Positions 1 through 7,470 are shown, counted from the first letter of the stretch. The stretch: 41,111 nucleotides of DNA from Sphingomonas sp. RIT328 (GCF_000632225.1 NZ_JFYV01000027.1:1-41111), one strand, 5' to 3'. Made by a program: numbers and translations. The notes: generated by a model from the sequence alone, not told the origin.

Positions 1-1
1 C

Positions 2-748
2 GGCGATCGCGGCGGCTTCGGCGGCGGCGGCGGCGGCGGGTACCGTGGCGGTGGCGGCGGCTTCGGCGGCGGCGGCGGTGGCGGCGGGTTCAGCGGCGGT
101 GGCCGCGGCATGCCCCCGCAGGTTGTCGGCGAAGGCACGGGCGTCGTAAAGTTCTTCAACGCGCAGAAGGGCTTCGGCTTCGTCGTCCGTGATGACGGCG
201 GCGAGGACGTGTTCGTGCACATCTCGGCGGTCGAGCAGGCGGGCATGAGCTCGCTCGCCGAAGGCCAGCCGCTCGGCTTCACCCTCGTCGACCGCGGCGG
301 CCGCATCTCGGCGACCGAGCTGAAGATCGACGGCGAGCCGATGGCGGTGACCGAGCGTGCGCCGCGCGAGCCCCGCGAAGGCGGCTTCGGCGATCGTGGC
401 CCGCGGGCCGGCGGTGCCGGTGGCGCGCCGCAGCGTCAGCTGACCGGCGAGAAGGCGACGGGCGTCGTCAAGTTCTTCAACGCGATGAAGGGCTTCGGCT
501 TCATTCAGCGCGACGCTGGGCGTCAGCTGACCGGCGAGAAGGCGACGGGCGTCGTCAAGTTCTTCAACGCGATGAAGGGCTTCGGCTTCATTCAGCGCGA
601 CGATGGCCAGCCCGATGCGTTCGTTCACATATCGGCGGTCGAGCGTGCCGGCATGGCGACGCTCAACGAGGGCGATCGTCTCCAGTTCGAACTCGAAGTC
701 GATCGTCGCGGCAAATATGCCGCGGTGAACCTCTCGGCCGCGTCGTAA
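2..748 (+). CDS. Glycine-rich cold-shock-domain protein (5' partial)
   Basis: The frame is open from the first complete codon at base 2, so the gene begins upstream of the window. The visible N-terminus is almost pure glycine with scattered Phe, Tyr and Arg (about 36 residues, RGG-like), followed by a complete cold-shock domain with the RNP1 motif KGFGFV and the RNP2-like VFVHIS. After an Arg/Gly linker comes a second cold-shock domain ending AAVNLSAAS. Cold-shock domains bind single-stranded RNA or DNA as a five-stranded barrel. The second domain is preceded by an exact in-frame copy of its own first 29 residues, so there are three RNP1 motifs but only two complete domains. Related alphaproteobacterial proteins usually have two domains. 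An ATG at 110 lies in frame, but the glycine-rich coding sequence before it argues that it is internal. Function inferred: RNA chaperone. A strong terminator follows. Confidence 0.88.
   Translation, partial: GDRGGFGGGGGGGYRGGGGGFGGGGGGGGFSGGGRGMPPQVVGEGTGVVKFFNAQKGFGFVVRDDGGEDVFVHISAVEQAGMSSLAEGQPLGFTLVDRGGRISATELKIDGEPMAVTERAPREPREGGFGDRGPRAGGAGGAPQRQLTGEKATGVVKFFNAMKGFGFIQRDAGRQLTGEKATGVVKFFNAMKGFGFIQRDDGQPDAFVHISAVERAGMATLNEGDRLQFELEVDRRGKYAAVNLSAAS
433..602 (+). repeat. In-frame 87-bp tandem duplication inside a cold-shock domain
   Basis: Bases 433-515 and 520-602 are identical over 83 bp, with a period of 87 bp (29 codons). The unit encodes [16 protein letters not shown] followed by [11 protein letters not shown], that is, the first beta strands of the second cold-shock domain. 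The first copy breaks off after RNP1 and runs directly into the second, so it cannot form a complete domain. The near-perfect nucleotide identity indicates a recent event, or an assembly artefact. Confidence 0.95.
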
Positions 749-769
749 CGGTCCCGACCCGATCAGTGA

Positions 770-806
770 AAGGCCCGGCTCCGCAGATCGCGGCGCCGGG
801 CCTTTT
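770..806 (+). terminator. Rho-independent terminator
   Basis: The stem is aaggcccggc (770-779) with gccgggcctt (795-804), followed by a T run at 803-806. It lies 22 bases after the cold-shock gene's stop codon and ends that transcript. Confidence 0.85.
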
Positions 807-864
807 GCGTTTCGGCATAGGACAGGCGATAGGCGTGGCGTGCCGGACGGGCGGATGTGAGGAT

Positions 865-1713
865 ATGCAGGTGGTCAAGCTGACGCTGGTGGTGGGGCTG
901 ATCGGGGCGCTCGGCGCGTCGGCGTGGCATGTCGCGGCGCCGACGCCTCAGGCAAGCGTCCCGCCGCCGTCGGCCGCCGCGCCGCCACCGGAAACCGGCA
1001 CCCCGGTCTATGCCGCCAACGTCGTCGCGCGCTTCCCGCACGATCGCGATGCCTTCACCGAGGGGCTGCTGTTCTGCAACGGCACGCTCTACGAAAGCAC
1101 CGGCAAGGAAGGCGCGTCGGACATCCGCCGCGTCGATCTCGCCACCGGCAAGGTGCTCGCGCGGGCGCGGCTGACGCCCGATCTGTTCGGCGAGGGGATC
1201 GGCTGCTGGAAGAACAGCCTGCTCAGCCTGACGTGGAAGACCGGGATCGGCTTCCGCTGGACGCTGCCGACGCTCAAGCGGGTCGGCGCGCCGTTCCACT
1301 ATACGGGTGAGGGGTGGGGGATGACGAGCGACGGCGGTTCGCTGCTGCTCTCCGACGGCACGCCGACGCTGCGCCGCATCGACCCCGCCGGCTTTACCGA
1401 GCGCGGCCGGATCGCGGTGACGCTCAACGGACGGCCGCTCGCCAAGCTCAACGAGCTCGAATTTGTCGGCGGCCGTATCCTCGCCAACGTGTGGATGACC
1501 GGCTTCATCGCGCGGATCGACCCGGCGAGCGGACGGGTCGACGGCCTGATCGACCTGCGCCCACTGATCGCCGAGGTACAGGCGAGCGACCCGGACGCGG
1601 TGCCGAACGGCATCGCCTATGACGCCGCGCACGACCGATTGTTCGTGACGGGCAAATACTGGCCGACGCTGTTCGAGATCAAGATTGGCGAAGAGGTCGG
1701 CCGGGCGAACTGA
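865..1713 (+). CDS. Glutaminyl-peptide cyclotransferase (glutamine cyclotransferase family)
   Basis: The predicted 282-residue protein has an N-terminal hydrophobic signal or anchor (VVKLTLVVGLIGALGAS) and a Pro/Ala-rich linker, then the five-bladed propeller typical of the PF05096 family: FPHDRDAFTEGL, YESTGKEG, LTWKTGIGF, YTGEGWGM, LNELEFV and NGIAYD all resemble family signatures. Such enzymes convert N-terminal Gln to pyroglutamate, here probably in the periplasm. The ATG at 865 was chosen because the longer frame to 766 would start inside the preceding terminator and place a non-hydrophobic leader ahead of the signal. No operon partner: the next gene is convergent. Family assignment is firm; the in vivo substrate is unknown. 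Confidence 0.88.
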   Translation: MQVVKLTLVVGLIGALGASAWHVAAPTPQASVPPPSAAAPPPETGTPVYAANVVARFPHDRDAFTEGLLFCNGTLYESTGKEGASDIRRVDLATGKVLARARLTPDLFGEGIGCWKNSLLSLTWKTGIGFRWTLPTLKRVGAPFHYTGEGWGMTSDGGSLLLSDGTPTLRRIDPAGFTERGRIAVTLNGRPLAKLNELEFVGGRILANVWMTGFIARIDPASGRVDGLIDLRPLIAEVQASDPDAVPNGIAYDAAHDRLFVTGKYWPTLFEIKIGEEVGRAN

Positions 1714-1841
1714 GGGCGATCCGATCGGGCCGAATGGCTCGGCTCCGGCATGGCGCGGGCAGAGCCTGCGGCCAGGACGCCGGGGCGGCGCGCGCGCTGT
1801 GGGTGCGGGGGCGGGCCTGATGCGATCCGCCACCCGTGCGT

Positions 1842-3437
1842 TCACGTCACCAGCTTGCGCAAGGTCTCGATCCGGTCGGCTTCCGCCGCCGGTTTGTCGG
1901 TGCGGATGCGGGCGATGCGGGGGAAGCGCATCGCGACGCCCGATTTGTGGCGGGTCGAGCCGTGGATCGAATCGAACGCGATCTCCAGCACCAGCGACTT
2001 CTCGACCTCGCGCACCGGGCCGAAGCGGGCGAGCGTGTGGCGGCGCACGAAACTGTCGAGCATGCGCAATTCCTCGTCGGTGATCCCCGAATAGGCCTTG
2101 CCGACCGGCAGCAATTCGCCCTCCTCGGTCCAGCAGCCGAACGTATAGTCGCTGTAATAGGAGGAGCGACGCCCGTTGCCGCGCTGCGCATACATGATGA
2201 CGCAATCGGCGGTGAGCGGATCGCGCTTCCATTTGTACCACAGGCCGGCACGACGACCACCGACATAGGGCGAGTCGCGGCGCTTGAGCATCACGCCCTC
2301 GATCGCGGCATCGCGCGCACCGGCACGGATCGCCTCCAGCTCGGTGAAGCTCGCCGCGGTGATGACCTGGCTGATGTCGAAGCGATCGGGGTCGAGCCGC
2401 GGCACGAAAGCTTCGAGCCGGGCCCGCCGCTCGGTCCACGGCAGCGCGCGCAGATCCTCGTCGCCGTCGAGCAGGATATCGTAGAGGCGGACGAAGGCGG
2501 GATATTCGGCGAGCATCTTCGCCGACACCTGCTTGCGGCCGAGTCGCTGCTGGAGCGCATTGAAGCTCGCCGCGCCGCCGCCATCCTCGAGCGTGCCGCC
2601 CTGCACCTCGCCCTTGACGAGCAACTCGCCGTCGACCGTGCCGGGGGTGGTGAAGGCGGCGGCGACGTCGGGGAAGCTCGCGGTGACGTCGTCGCCGGTG
2701 CGGCTGTACAGGCGGGTCTGGCCGGCGACATGGACGATCTGGACGCGGATCCCGTCCCATTTCCATTCGGCGGCGTAATCGGCGAGATCGACCTGCGCAT
2801 CCTCCAGCCCGTGCGCGAGCATGAAGGGGCGGAAGACCGGCACGTTGGCGGCGGTCGGCTGGTCGCCCTTGCCCTCCGCCCAGGCGAACAGGCGGGCATA
2901 GGGCGGGGCGAGACCATGCCACACCTCCTCGACCACATCGACGTCGAGTCCGAAGGCCTGCGCCAGCGCCGTCTTGGCGAGTCGCGCCGAGACACCGATG
3001 CGCAGGCCGCCGGTCGCCATCTTGAGCAGTGCGAACCGTTCCTCGGCATCGAGCCGGTCGAGCATCGCGGCAAGGACGCCGGGCGCATCCGAGCGCGACA
3101 GGTGGCGGAGCGCATCGATCGCCGCGCTGATCGACAGCGGTGCCGCCGGCGTCGGGGGCACCACGGGGGCCGGCCAGAGCAGCGCCACCGTCTCGGCGGT
3201 GTCGCCGACGTAGTCGCGGCTCATCCGGAACAGCACCGGGTCGACGCGCGCCTCGATCAACGCGCGGATCTGTGCCGGCTTGACGCCGGGCAGGTCGAGA
3301 TCGCCGGTCAGTGCCGCCATCGCCCAGCCGCGGTCGGGATCGGGCGTGGCGTGGAGATAGTCGACGATCAGCTTGAGCTTGGCGTTGCGCCCGCGCGTGT
3401 AGATGAGCGAATCGAGGAGCGCGGCGAAAGCGTGCAT
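1842..3437 (-). CDS. ATP-dependent DNA ligase (PP_1105 / 'cisplatin-response' type)
   Basis: A 531-residue protein, close to the usual length of this bacterial ligase family. It has the N-terminal helical domain (MHAFAALLDSLIYTRGRNAK), an adenylation domain with the nucleotidyl-transfer lysine in EWKWDG (Lys226), later motifs VDGELLVK and EGVMLKRRDSPY, and an OB-fold with WYKWKRD. It seals DNA nicks using ATP and is generally linked to repair rather than replication. The start at 3437 gives the family-like N-terminus; the frame stays open far upstream but that part is antisense-like and overlaps dps. The family is often encoded with a ligase-associated exonuclease and helicase; neither is next to it here, and dps lies directly upstream on the same strand. 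Confidence 0.92.
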   Translation of the reverse strand: MHAFAALLDSLIYTRGRNAKLKLIVDYLHATPDPDRGWAMAALTGDLDLPGVKPAQIRALIEARVDPVLFRMSRDYVGDTAETVALLWPAPVVPPTPAAPLSISAAIDALRHLSRSDAPGVLAAMLDRLDAEERFALLKMATGGLRIGVSARLAKTALAQAFGLDVDVVEEVWHGLAPPYARLFAWAEGKGDQPTAANVPVFRPFMLAHGLEDAQVDLADYAAEWKWDGIRVQIVHVAGQTRLYSRTGDDVTASFPDVAAAFTTPGTVDGELLVKGEVQGGTLEDGGGAASFNALQQRLGRKQVSAKMLAEYPAFVRLYDILLDGDEDLRALPWTERRARLEAFVPRLDPDRFDISQVITAASFTELEAIRAGARDAAIEGVMLKRRDSPYVGGRRAGLWYKWKRDPLTADCVIMYAQRGNGRRSSYYSDYTFGCWTEEGELLPVGKAYSGITDEELRMLDSFVRRHTLARFGPVREVEKSLVLEIAFDSIHGSTRHKSGVAMRFPRIARIRTDKPAAEADRIETLRKLVT

Positions 3438-3473
3438 GACGGGGAAACGCGCAGGGAGGGCGTTCCGCTCCGT

Positions 3474-3504
3474 CGACGGCGGGTGGATGATACACCCGCC
3501 GTCG
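3474..3504 (-). terminator. Strong hairpin between dps and the DNA ligase
   Basis: A 12-bp perfect stem, cgacggcgggtg (3474-3485) with cacccgccgtcg (3493-3504), and a 7-base loop, just after the dps stop codon. No T run follows on the minus strand, so it may be a partial terminator or an mRNA-stabilising 3' end rather than a full stop. Confidence 0.6.
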
Positions 3505-3511
3505 CGACGCC

Positions 3512-4003
3512 TCAGCCCTTGCGGCTGGCCTCGAACAGGAACCAGGCGCGCTCTTCGGCCTCGTCGGTCCAATCGTCGACGATGCCGCTGGTGGCATTGT
3601 CGCGCGCCGCGTCCGCGGCATCCTTGACGACGCGGAAGCCCTCGACGAGCTTCAGATTGTCCTCGCGCAGTTCGGCGAGCATCGACGCGGCGTCGACGAA
3701 GTCGAGGTCGTTGTCGACGATCGACTGGCGGCGGCTGATGTCGCCGATCGAGCGCAGCGTCGTATTGCCGGTCTTGCGGACGCGTTCGGCGATCGCATCG
3801 GTGACGCCGAGGATCTGCGCCGCCTGATCGTCGAGCAGCAGGTGATAGTCGCGGAAATGCGGGCCCGAGACGTGCCAGTGGAAGTTCTTGGTCTTGAGGT
3901 ACAGCGCATAGCAATCGGCGAGCGACGCGTTGAGCGCGTCCGCCACCGAGCGGGTGTTGCTGAGATCGGTCGGCGTGTTCAACGCCGGGTTGATGTCGGC
4001 CAT
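3512..4003 (-). CDS. dps: Dps-family ferritin-like DNA-protection protein
   Basis: A 163-residue protein, the usual Dps length. The ferroxidase ligands expected from the family are all present with correct spacing: His42 and His54 in HWHVSGPHFRDYH, Asp58, Asp69 and Glu73 (TDAIAERV). Dps dodecamers oxidise and store iron with peroxide and protect DNA. The ATG at 4003 is preceded by GGAG seven bases upstream; longer in-frame extensions overlap the GDT1-like gene and look like shadow sequence. Downstream on the same strand lies the DNA ligase, separated by a strong hairpin. The N-terminal tail is short and not lysine-rich, so DNA binding by a tail is not evident. Confidence 0.95.
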   Translation of the reverse strand: MADINPALNTPTDLSNTRSVADALNASLADCYALYLKTKNFHWHVSGPHFRDYHLLLDDQAAQILGVTDAIAERVRKTGNTTLRSIGDISRRQSIVDNDLDFVDAASMLAELREDNLKLVEGFRVVKDAADAARDNATSGIVDDWTDEAEERAWFLFEASRKG

Positions 4004-4098
4004 GTCAGTCTCCGTGGATGGGATCGTTGCGGCAACGATCCGATAGCGCAAACGCTCCGCACGGTGGGGCCATTTTGGTGATGTCGATGATCGACGGC

Positions 4099-4665
4099 TC
4101 AGATCAGCCGCAGCGCGCCGAGCCCGAGCCAGAGGGCGACGAGGACGAACAGGATCCCGACGATGCGACGGGCGGGAGCGAGCGGCAGGCGCCGCCAGTC
4201 GCGCTCGCCGAGGATCGCGGCAGGGGCGATCACCGCCAGCGATCCCAGCATCGCGCCGACCGCGGCGAGCCAGGGGAGGGCGGCACGCGCGGCGAGCGCG
4301 ACGACGATGAACTGGATGCCGTCCCCGAAGGCGAGGATGAACAATCCGGCGGCGCTGGTGGCGAAGCCGCCGATCCGCCAGCCGGCGAGCCGTTCGGGCG
4401 CTTTCGCCGGCAACAGCGCACCGCCACCCTGCAACAGCAGCGCCAGCGCAAGGAACAGCTGTTTCGCCTCGGGTGTCAGATGCGGCGCGAGCCACGCGCC
4501 CGCCGCGGCAGCGATCAGCCCGGCGGTGAGCAGCGCCAGCGCGGCCGCGAGGATGACGCGCAGCGGCATGCGGTAGCGATCGGCGAGGATCGCAGCGAGC
4601 GCCGCCGGACGATCGCCGATCTGGGCGAGCGCCGCCGCGACCAGCGCCGCCATCAGCGCGTCCAA
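4099..4665 (-). CDS. Divergent GDT1/TMEM165-family (UPF0016) membrane protein
   Basis: A 188-residue polytopic protein with about six membrane segments in two similar halves, as in the UPF0016 family of Mn2+/Ca2+ transporters. The family signature E-x-G-D-K/R-T/S appears as AQIGDRPA near residue 15 and as AFGDGIQF near residue 112, so the acidic first residue is lost in both halves and the second also lacks the basic residue. A TTG start at 4665 gives MDALMAALVAAALAQIGD, which aligns best with the family N-terminus; an ATG is available at 4653. It lies upstream of dps on the same strand. Membrane family assignment is reasonable; cation transport is uncertain because of the missing acidic residues. 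Confidence 0.68.
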   Translation of the reverse strand: MDALMAALVAAALAQIGDRPAALAAILADRYRMPLRVILAAALALLTAGLIAAAAGAWLAPHLTPEAKQLFLALALLLQGGGALLPAKAPERLAGWRIGGFATSAAGLFILAFGDGIQFIVVALAARAALPWLAAVGAMLGSLAVIAPAAILGERDWRRLPLAPARRIVGILFVLVALWLGLGALRLI

Positions 4666-4780
4666 CGATCGTCCCCTATGCTATGCCGATCCGTCTGCAT
4701 GTCCCGCCCCCTGTGACCGCGCGACCATGGGCGCGGACGGTAAGCGGCTGGTTAAGGGGACAGGATCGTGCCGTCGACGG

Positions 4781-4809
4781 TTGACTTTGCCGCGCCTATC
4801 CGCCATGCG
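4781..4809 (+). promoter_or_regulatory. Possible rpmG promoter
   Basis: TTGACT (4781-4786) is a good -35 hexamer. Seventeen bases downstream sits catgcg (4804-4809), a poor -10. It lies within the 207-bp gap between the GDT1-like gene and rpmG; nothing else was recognised there. Confidence 0.3.
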
Positions 4810-4872
4810 CCGCGACTGATCGAGCGGCGGCGTTAGTGCTGCCGCTCTCCTTGTTTTCAGGATTTGGGGCTC

Positions 4873-5040
4873 ATGGCCAAGCCGACTACCGTCAAGATCA
4901 AGCTCGTCAGCACCGCCGACACTGGCTTCTTCTACGTCACCAAGAAGAACCCGCGGACGAAGACCGAGAAGCTGAGCTTCAGCAAGTATGATCCCGTCGT
5001 GCGCAAGCACGTCGAGTTCAAGGAAGCCAAGATCAAGTAA
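4873..5040 (+). CDS. rpmG: 50S ribosomal protein L33
   Basis: A 55-residue basic protein, [20 protein letters not shown]..., with the L33 core [22 protein letters not shown] and C-terminal [10 protein letters not shown]. It has no cysteines, so it is the zinc-free (C-minus) form of L33. Gene order with divK nearby is common in alphaproteobacteria such as Caulobacter, where pleD, divK and rpmG cluster; pleD is not seen here. Monocistronic by appearance, followed by a strong hairpin. Confidence 0.97.
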   Translation: MAKPTTVKIKLVSTADTGFFYVTKKNPRTKTEKLSFSKYDPVVRKHVEFKEAKIK

Positions 5041-5079
5041 CCCCACGCGGCGGCGTTCTGCCGTCTGCGGGTGATGATC

Positions 5080-5116
5080 GCAATGCCGCCGGCGCCACGG
5101 GTGCCGGCGGCATTGC
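5080..5116 (+). terminator. Hairpin after rpmG
   Basis: A perfect 14-bp stem: gcaatgccgccggc (5080-5093) with gccggcggcattgc (5103-5116), 40 bases after the rpmG stop. No T run follows, so termination would need Rho or the hairpin protects the mRNA end. Confidence 0.55.
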
Positions 5117-5458
5117 GCATGTCCGCGGGATGCTTGCACCAGCGCCTTGATTCGGGCGTGCTTCGGACACCTTGCGTTCATCTTCTTACGGCATAGCGGC
5201 GTCTGGCACCGGATCGTCCGGTTGCCCTGTATCGCGTCACTACGGGCTAAGGGCGGTGGTCTCCACGGGAGGGCGCCGCCCTTGGTTTTTGGGTCGCGGA
5301 ACCGCAGCGGCGTCGGGTAGTTTTCTACCATGCTCGCAGCATCTGGCCCTTTTCGGGGGGCAAGGGCTACGAAGCGCGCGACGCCCTGTCGATGCCCCGC
5401 CGGCTCGGCAGGGCGTCTTCATATGCGCGCCCGCGCAGCCGGCGCCGGCCCGCTCCCC
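5117..5458 (+). other. Structured intergenic region, possible small RNA
   Basis: No credible protein gene is visible between rpmG and divK. The stretch holds several short hairpins: accgga/tccggt at 5208-5222, a terminator-like hairpin at 5249-5290, ggtag/ctacc at 5316-5329, and gacgccctg/cagggcgtc with its 3' arm ending near 5420. Together they could be one or two small transcripts read on the plus strand. I could not match it to 6S, SRP, RNase P or tmRNA. Confidence 0.3.
5249..5290 (+). terminator. Terminator-like hairpin with T run
   Basis: Stem aagggcgg (5249-5256) with ccgccctt (5276-5283), an inner gtgg/ccac hairpin at 5256-5266, and a run of five T at 5286-5290. It is about 210 bases after the rpmG stop and so would better suit an independent short transcript than rpmG itself. 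Confidence 0.45.
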
Positions 5459-5821
5459 CTACAGCAACGCGTTCACCGCTTCCATGAAGCGGGCGAGGCT
5501 GATCGGCTTGGAGACGTAGGAGCGCGCTCCGGCGGCGCGGATGCGATCCTCGTCGTCGCGGCCGGCATAAGCGGTCACCGCCATCACCGGAATCGCGCGC
5601 AGCTGCTCGTCCGCCATCAGTTCGAGGATCAGCTCATAGCCGGTGACGTGCGGCATCTGGATGTCCATGATGATGAGGTCGGGAACCAGCTCGCGCGCGC
5701 GGGCCACCGCCTCGCGGCCGTCGCGCACCGGCTCGGCCGCGATGCCGTGGGCCCGCAGCAGGTCGCAGAACAGTTTGAGGTTGAGTTCGTTGTCCTCGAC
5801 AACGAGTACCCGTTTCGCCAC
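5459..5821 (-). CDS. divK: Single-domain response regulator DivK
   Basis: A 120-residue stand-alone receiver domain. VLVVEDNELNLKLFCDLL at the start is the DivK signature. The acidic pocket (Glu9, Asp10), phospho-acceptor Asp53 in IIMDIQMP, Thr83 in AVTAYAG and Lys105 in SKPI are all present. In alphaproteobacteria DivK is phosphorylated by DivJ and PleC and acts through DivL/CckA on CtrA to control the cell cycle. The GTG at 5821 was chosen because it places VAKRVLVVED at the N-terminus as in homologues, with a GGAAGG about 11 bases upstream; there is no ATG nearby. It is divergent from the DUF3572 gene with a 36-bp gap. Confidence 0.93.
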   Translation of the reverse strand: MAKRVLVVEDNELNLKLFCDLLRAHGIAAEPVRDGREAVARARELVPDLIIMDIQMPHVTGYELILELMADEQLRAIPVMAVTAYAGRDDEDRIRAAGARSYVSKPISLARFMEAVNALL

Positions 5822-5857
5822 GTGCGTCACCACCCTTCCAAGATCGGACGATAGGCA

Positions 5858-6133
5858 ATGCGCGCACGCGATACAAATCTCCCGGATGCCGACGTGCTCG
5901 GCCTGCAGGCGCTGGTCTGGACGATCGGCGAGCCGGACCGCGCCGACCGGCTGATCGCGGTCACCGGCCTGTTCCCCGACGATCTGCGCGCGCGTGCCGG
6001 CGAGCCGGCGGTGCTGGCGGCGGTGATCGCCTATCTCGAATCCTACGAACCCGATCTGATCGCCTGCGCGGAGGCGCTCGGCGTCTCGCCCGAGGCGCTG
6101 GTCGCCGCCCATGCGATGCTGGAGGCCCGATGA
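5858..6133 (+). CDS. DUF3572 domain protein
   Basis: A 91-residue, mainly helical acidic protein. DADVLGLQALVWTIGEPDRADRLIAVTGL and the later VLAAVIAYLESYEPDLIACAEALG match my recollection of DUF3572, a small alphaproteobacterial family of unknown function usually found next to divK. It is divergent from divK and its stop overlaps the start of the HAD gene (ATGA), so the two are probably translated together. Function unknown. Confidence 0.85.
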   Translation: MRARDTNLPDADVLGLQALVWTIGEPDRADRLIAVTGLFPDDLRARAGEPAVLAAVIAYLESYEPDLIACAEALGVSPEALVAAHAMLEAR

Positions 6134-6756
6134 GACCGCTGCTGATCACCGATTGCGACGAAGTGCTGCTGCACATGGTCAAGCATTTCGGCGCCTGGGT
6201 GGGCGAGGCGCATGATATCGACTTCACCCCCGACGGCGAGGATTTCGCCAACAGCCTGCGCCGCCGCGACGGCGGTCCGGCGCCGACCCGCGACGAGATG
6301 TGGGCGCTGCTCGGCGGCTTCTTCCCGGCGGAGATGGACCGGCAGACGCTGGTGCCGCACGCCGCCGAGGCGCTGGCGCAGCTCGCGACGCAGGCGGATA
6401 TCGTCGTGCTCACCAACATCACCGATGCGTGCAAGCCGGCGCGGATCGCGCAGCTCGCCCGCTTCGGCATCGCGCATCGCGTCGAGTGCAATCAGGGCGG
6501 CAAGGGTGAGCCGGTGGCGCGGCTGCGGGCGGAATATGGCGACCCGGTGACGGTGTTCGTCGACGATCTCGCCACGCATCACCAGTCGGTCGCGGATCAT
6601 GCGCCGGCGGTCCACCGGCTGCACATGGTGTCCGAACCGACGCTCGCGCCGCGGGTGCCGCCGGCGCCGTTCGCGCATGCGCGGATCGACGACTGGCGCG
6701 AGGCGGGCGCTTGGATCGCCGCGCGCTTCGCGGCGGGGGTGGGGGCGGACGCGTAG
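6130..6756 (+). CDS. HAD-superfamily hydrolase
   Basis: A 208-residue protein with HAD motif I at the N-terminus (TDCDEVLL, Asp8 nucleophile and Asp10), a motif II-like LTNIT near residue 97, lysine in NQGGKGEPV as motif III, and the DD pair of motif IV in VFVDDLATH. The family covers phosphatases and related hydrolases acting on small phosphate esters; the substrate cannot be told. GGAGG upstream and a 4-base overlap with the DUF3572 gene show translational coupling. The C-terminus is followed by a REP-type repeat. Confidence 0.82.
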   Translation: MRPLLITDCDEVLLHMVKHFGAWVGEAHDIDFTPDGEDFANSLRRRDGGPAPTRDEMWALLGGFFPAEMDRQTLVPHAAEALAQLATQADIVVLTNITDACKPARIAQLARFGIAHRVECNQGGKGEPVARLRAEYGDPVTVFVDDLATHHQSVADHAPAVHRLHMVSEPTLAPRVPPAPFAHARIDDWREAGAWIAARFAAGVGADA

Positions 6757-6778
6757 GCGGGGGCGATCCTCCCTCAGC

Positions 6779-6886
6779 TTCGTCAGCCCGGCGCAAGCCG
6801 GGATCGATGGACACGGCGCCATCGCCGTCGCGCGCCGTCGCCAGCCACCCGCCTCCATGGATCCCGGCGAGCGCCGGGATGACGAA
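6779..6886. repeat. REP/BIME-like inverted repeat pair
   Basis: Left copy 6779-6810 (ttcgtcagcccggc...) and right copy 6855-6886 are inverted versions of each other over about 32 bases with few mismatches, and each contains its own palindrome (cccggc...gccggg). The 44-base spacer is unremarkable. This resembles the extragenic palindromes with core tcatcccggc known from many proteobacteria. It lies in the 249-bp gap between the HAD and RidA genes. Confidence 0.8.
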
Positions 6887-7005
6887 GGGGGTGGGACAGG
6901 CCGCCGCATGAGGAGCGAACGGCTCCCATCGCCGCCCAACGCACCCGTTCCACCGGCGCGGCAAATCGGCTAGACGCACCCGCCATCTTCCCGAAAGGAC
7001 TTCGC

Positions 7006-7470
7006 ATGACCACGCACGTCGATCGCAAGCTTGAGGAGCTCGGCCTGTCGCTGCCCGAGGCGGCGGCACCGGTCGCGGCCTATGTGCCGGTGGTCGAGGC
7101 GGGCGGGATGCTCCACCTGTCGGGGCAGTTGCCGTTCAAGGCGGGACAGCTCGTCACCGGCCGGCTTGGCGACGGCGTGTCGCTCGAGGACGGACAGGAG
7201 GCGGCGCGGCTGTGCGGGCTGATGATCGTCGCGCAGATCAAGAAGCATCTCGGCGGCGACCTGTCGCGGGTCAAGCGGATCGTCAAGCTCGGCGTGTTCG
7301 TCAATTCGGCCGCCGATTTCACCGATCAGCCCAAGGTCGCCAACGGCGCGTCGGAGCTGATGGTCGCGCTGTTCGGCGAATCCGGCAAGCATGCGCGCAG
7401 TGCGGTCGGCGTGCCGGTGCTGCCGCTCGGCGCCGCGGTCGAGGTGGATGCGATCATCGAACTGGCCTGA
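7006..7470 (+). CDS. RidA/YjgF-family protein
   Basis: A 154-residue protein with the RidA/YjgF fold signatures: LHLSGQLPF, GVSLEDGQEAARLCGLMI, VKRIVKLGVFVNSAADF and HARSAVGVPVLPLGAAVEVDAIIEL. The length and N-terminus fit the YjgF/YER057c-like subgroup rather than canonical 128-residue RidA. RidA proteins hydrolyse reactive enamines and imines; subgroup members have varied, often unknown roles. The Arg in HARSAVG is at the place of the substrate-carboxylate-binding arginine of RidA. AAGGA precedes the ATG by about eight bases. Confidence 0.88.
   Translation: MTTHVDRKLEELGLSLPEAAAPVAAYVPVVEAGGMLHLSGQLPFKAGQLVTGRLGDGVSLEDGQEAARLCGLMIVAQIKKHLGGDLSRVKRIVKLGVFVNSAADFTDQPKVANGASELMVALFGESGKHARSAVGVPVLPLGAAVEVDAIIELA

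Noticed and set aside
763..3621. Very long minus-strand open frame (about 950 codons)
   Set aside because: It runs antisense to the glutaminyl cyclase and in another frame of the ligase gene; composition is Arg/Ala/Pro repeats typical of GC-rich shadow frames.
1836..3827. Long plus-strand open frame opposite the ligase and dps
   Set aside because: Antisense to two well supported genes, no recognisable domain, low-complexity acidic/basic composition.
5200..5425. 6S RNA at the structured stretch after rpmG
   Set aside because: A caagggctac motif recalls the 3' arm of E. coli 6S, but the 5' part forms its own hairpins and does not pair into the long rod; zapA and the folate cyclo-ligase gene, the usual neighbours, are absent.
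5172..5519. Small plus-strand frame between rpmG and divK
   Set aside because: Composition and lack of ribosome-binding site argue against coding; it overlaps divK's end and hairpins.
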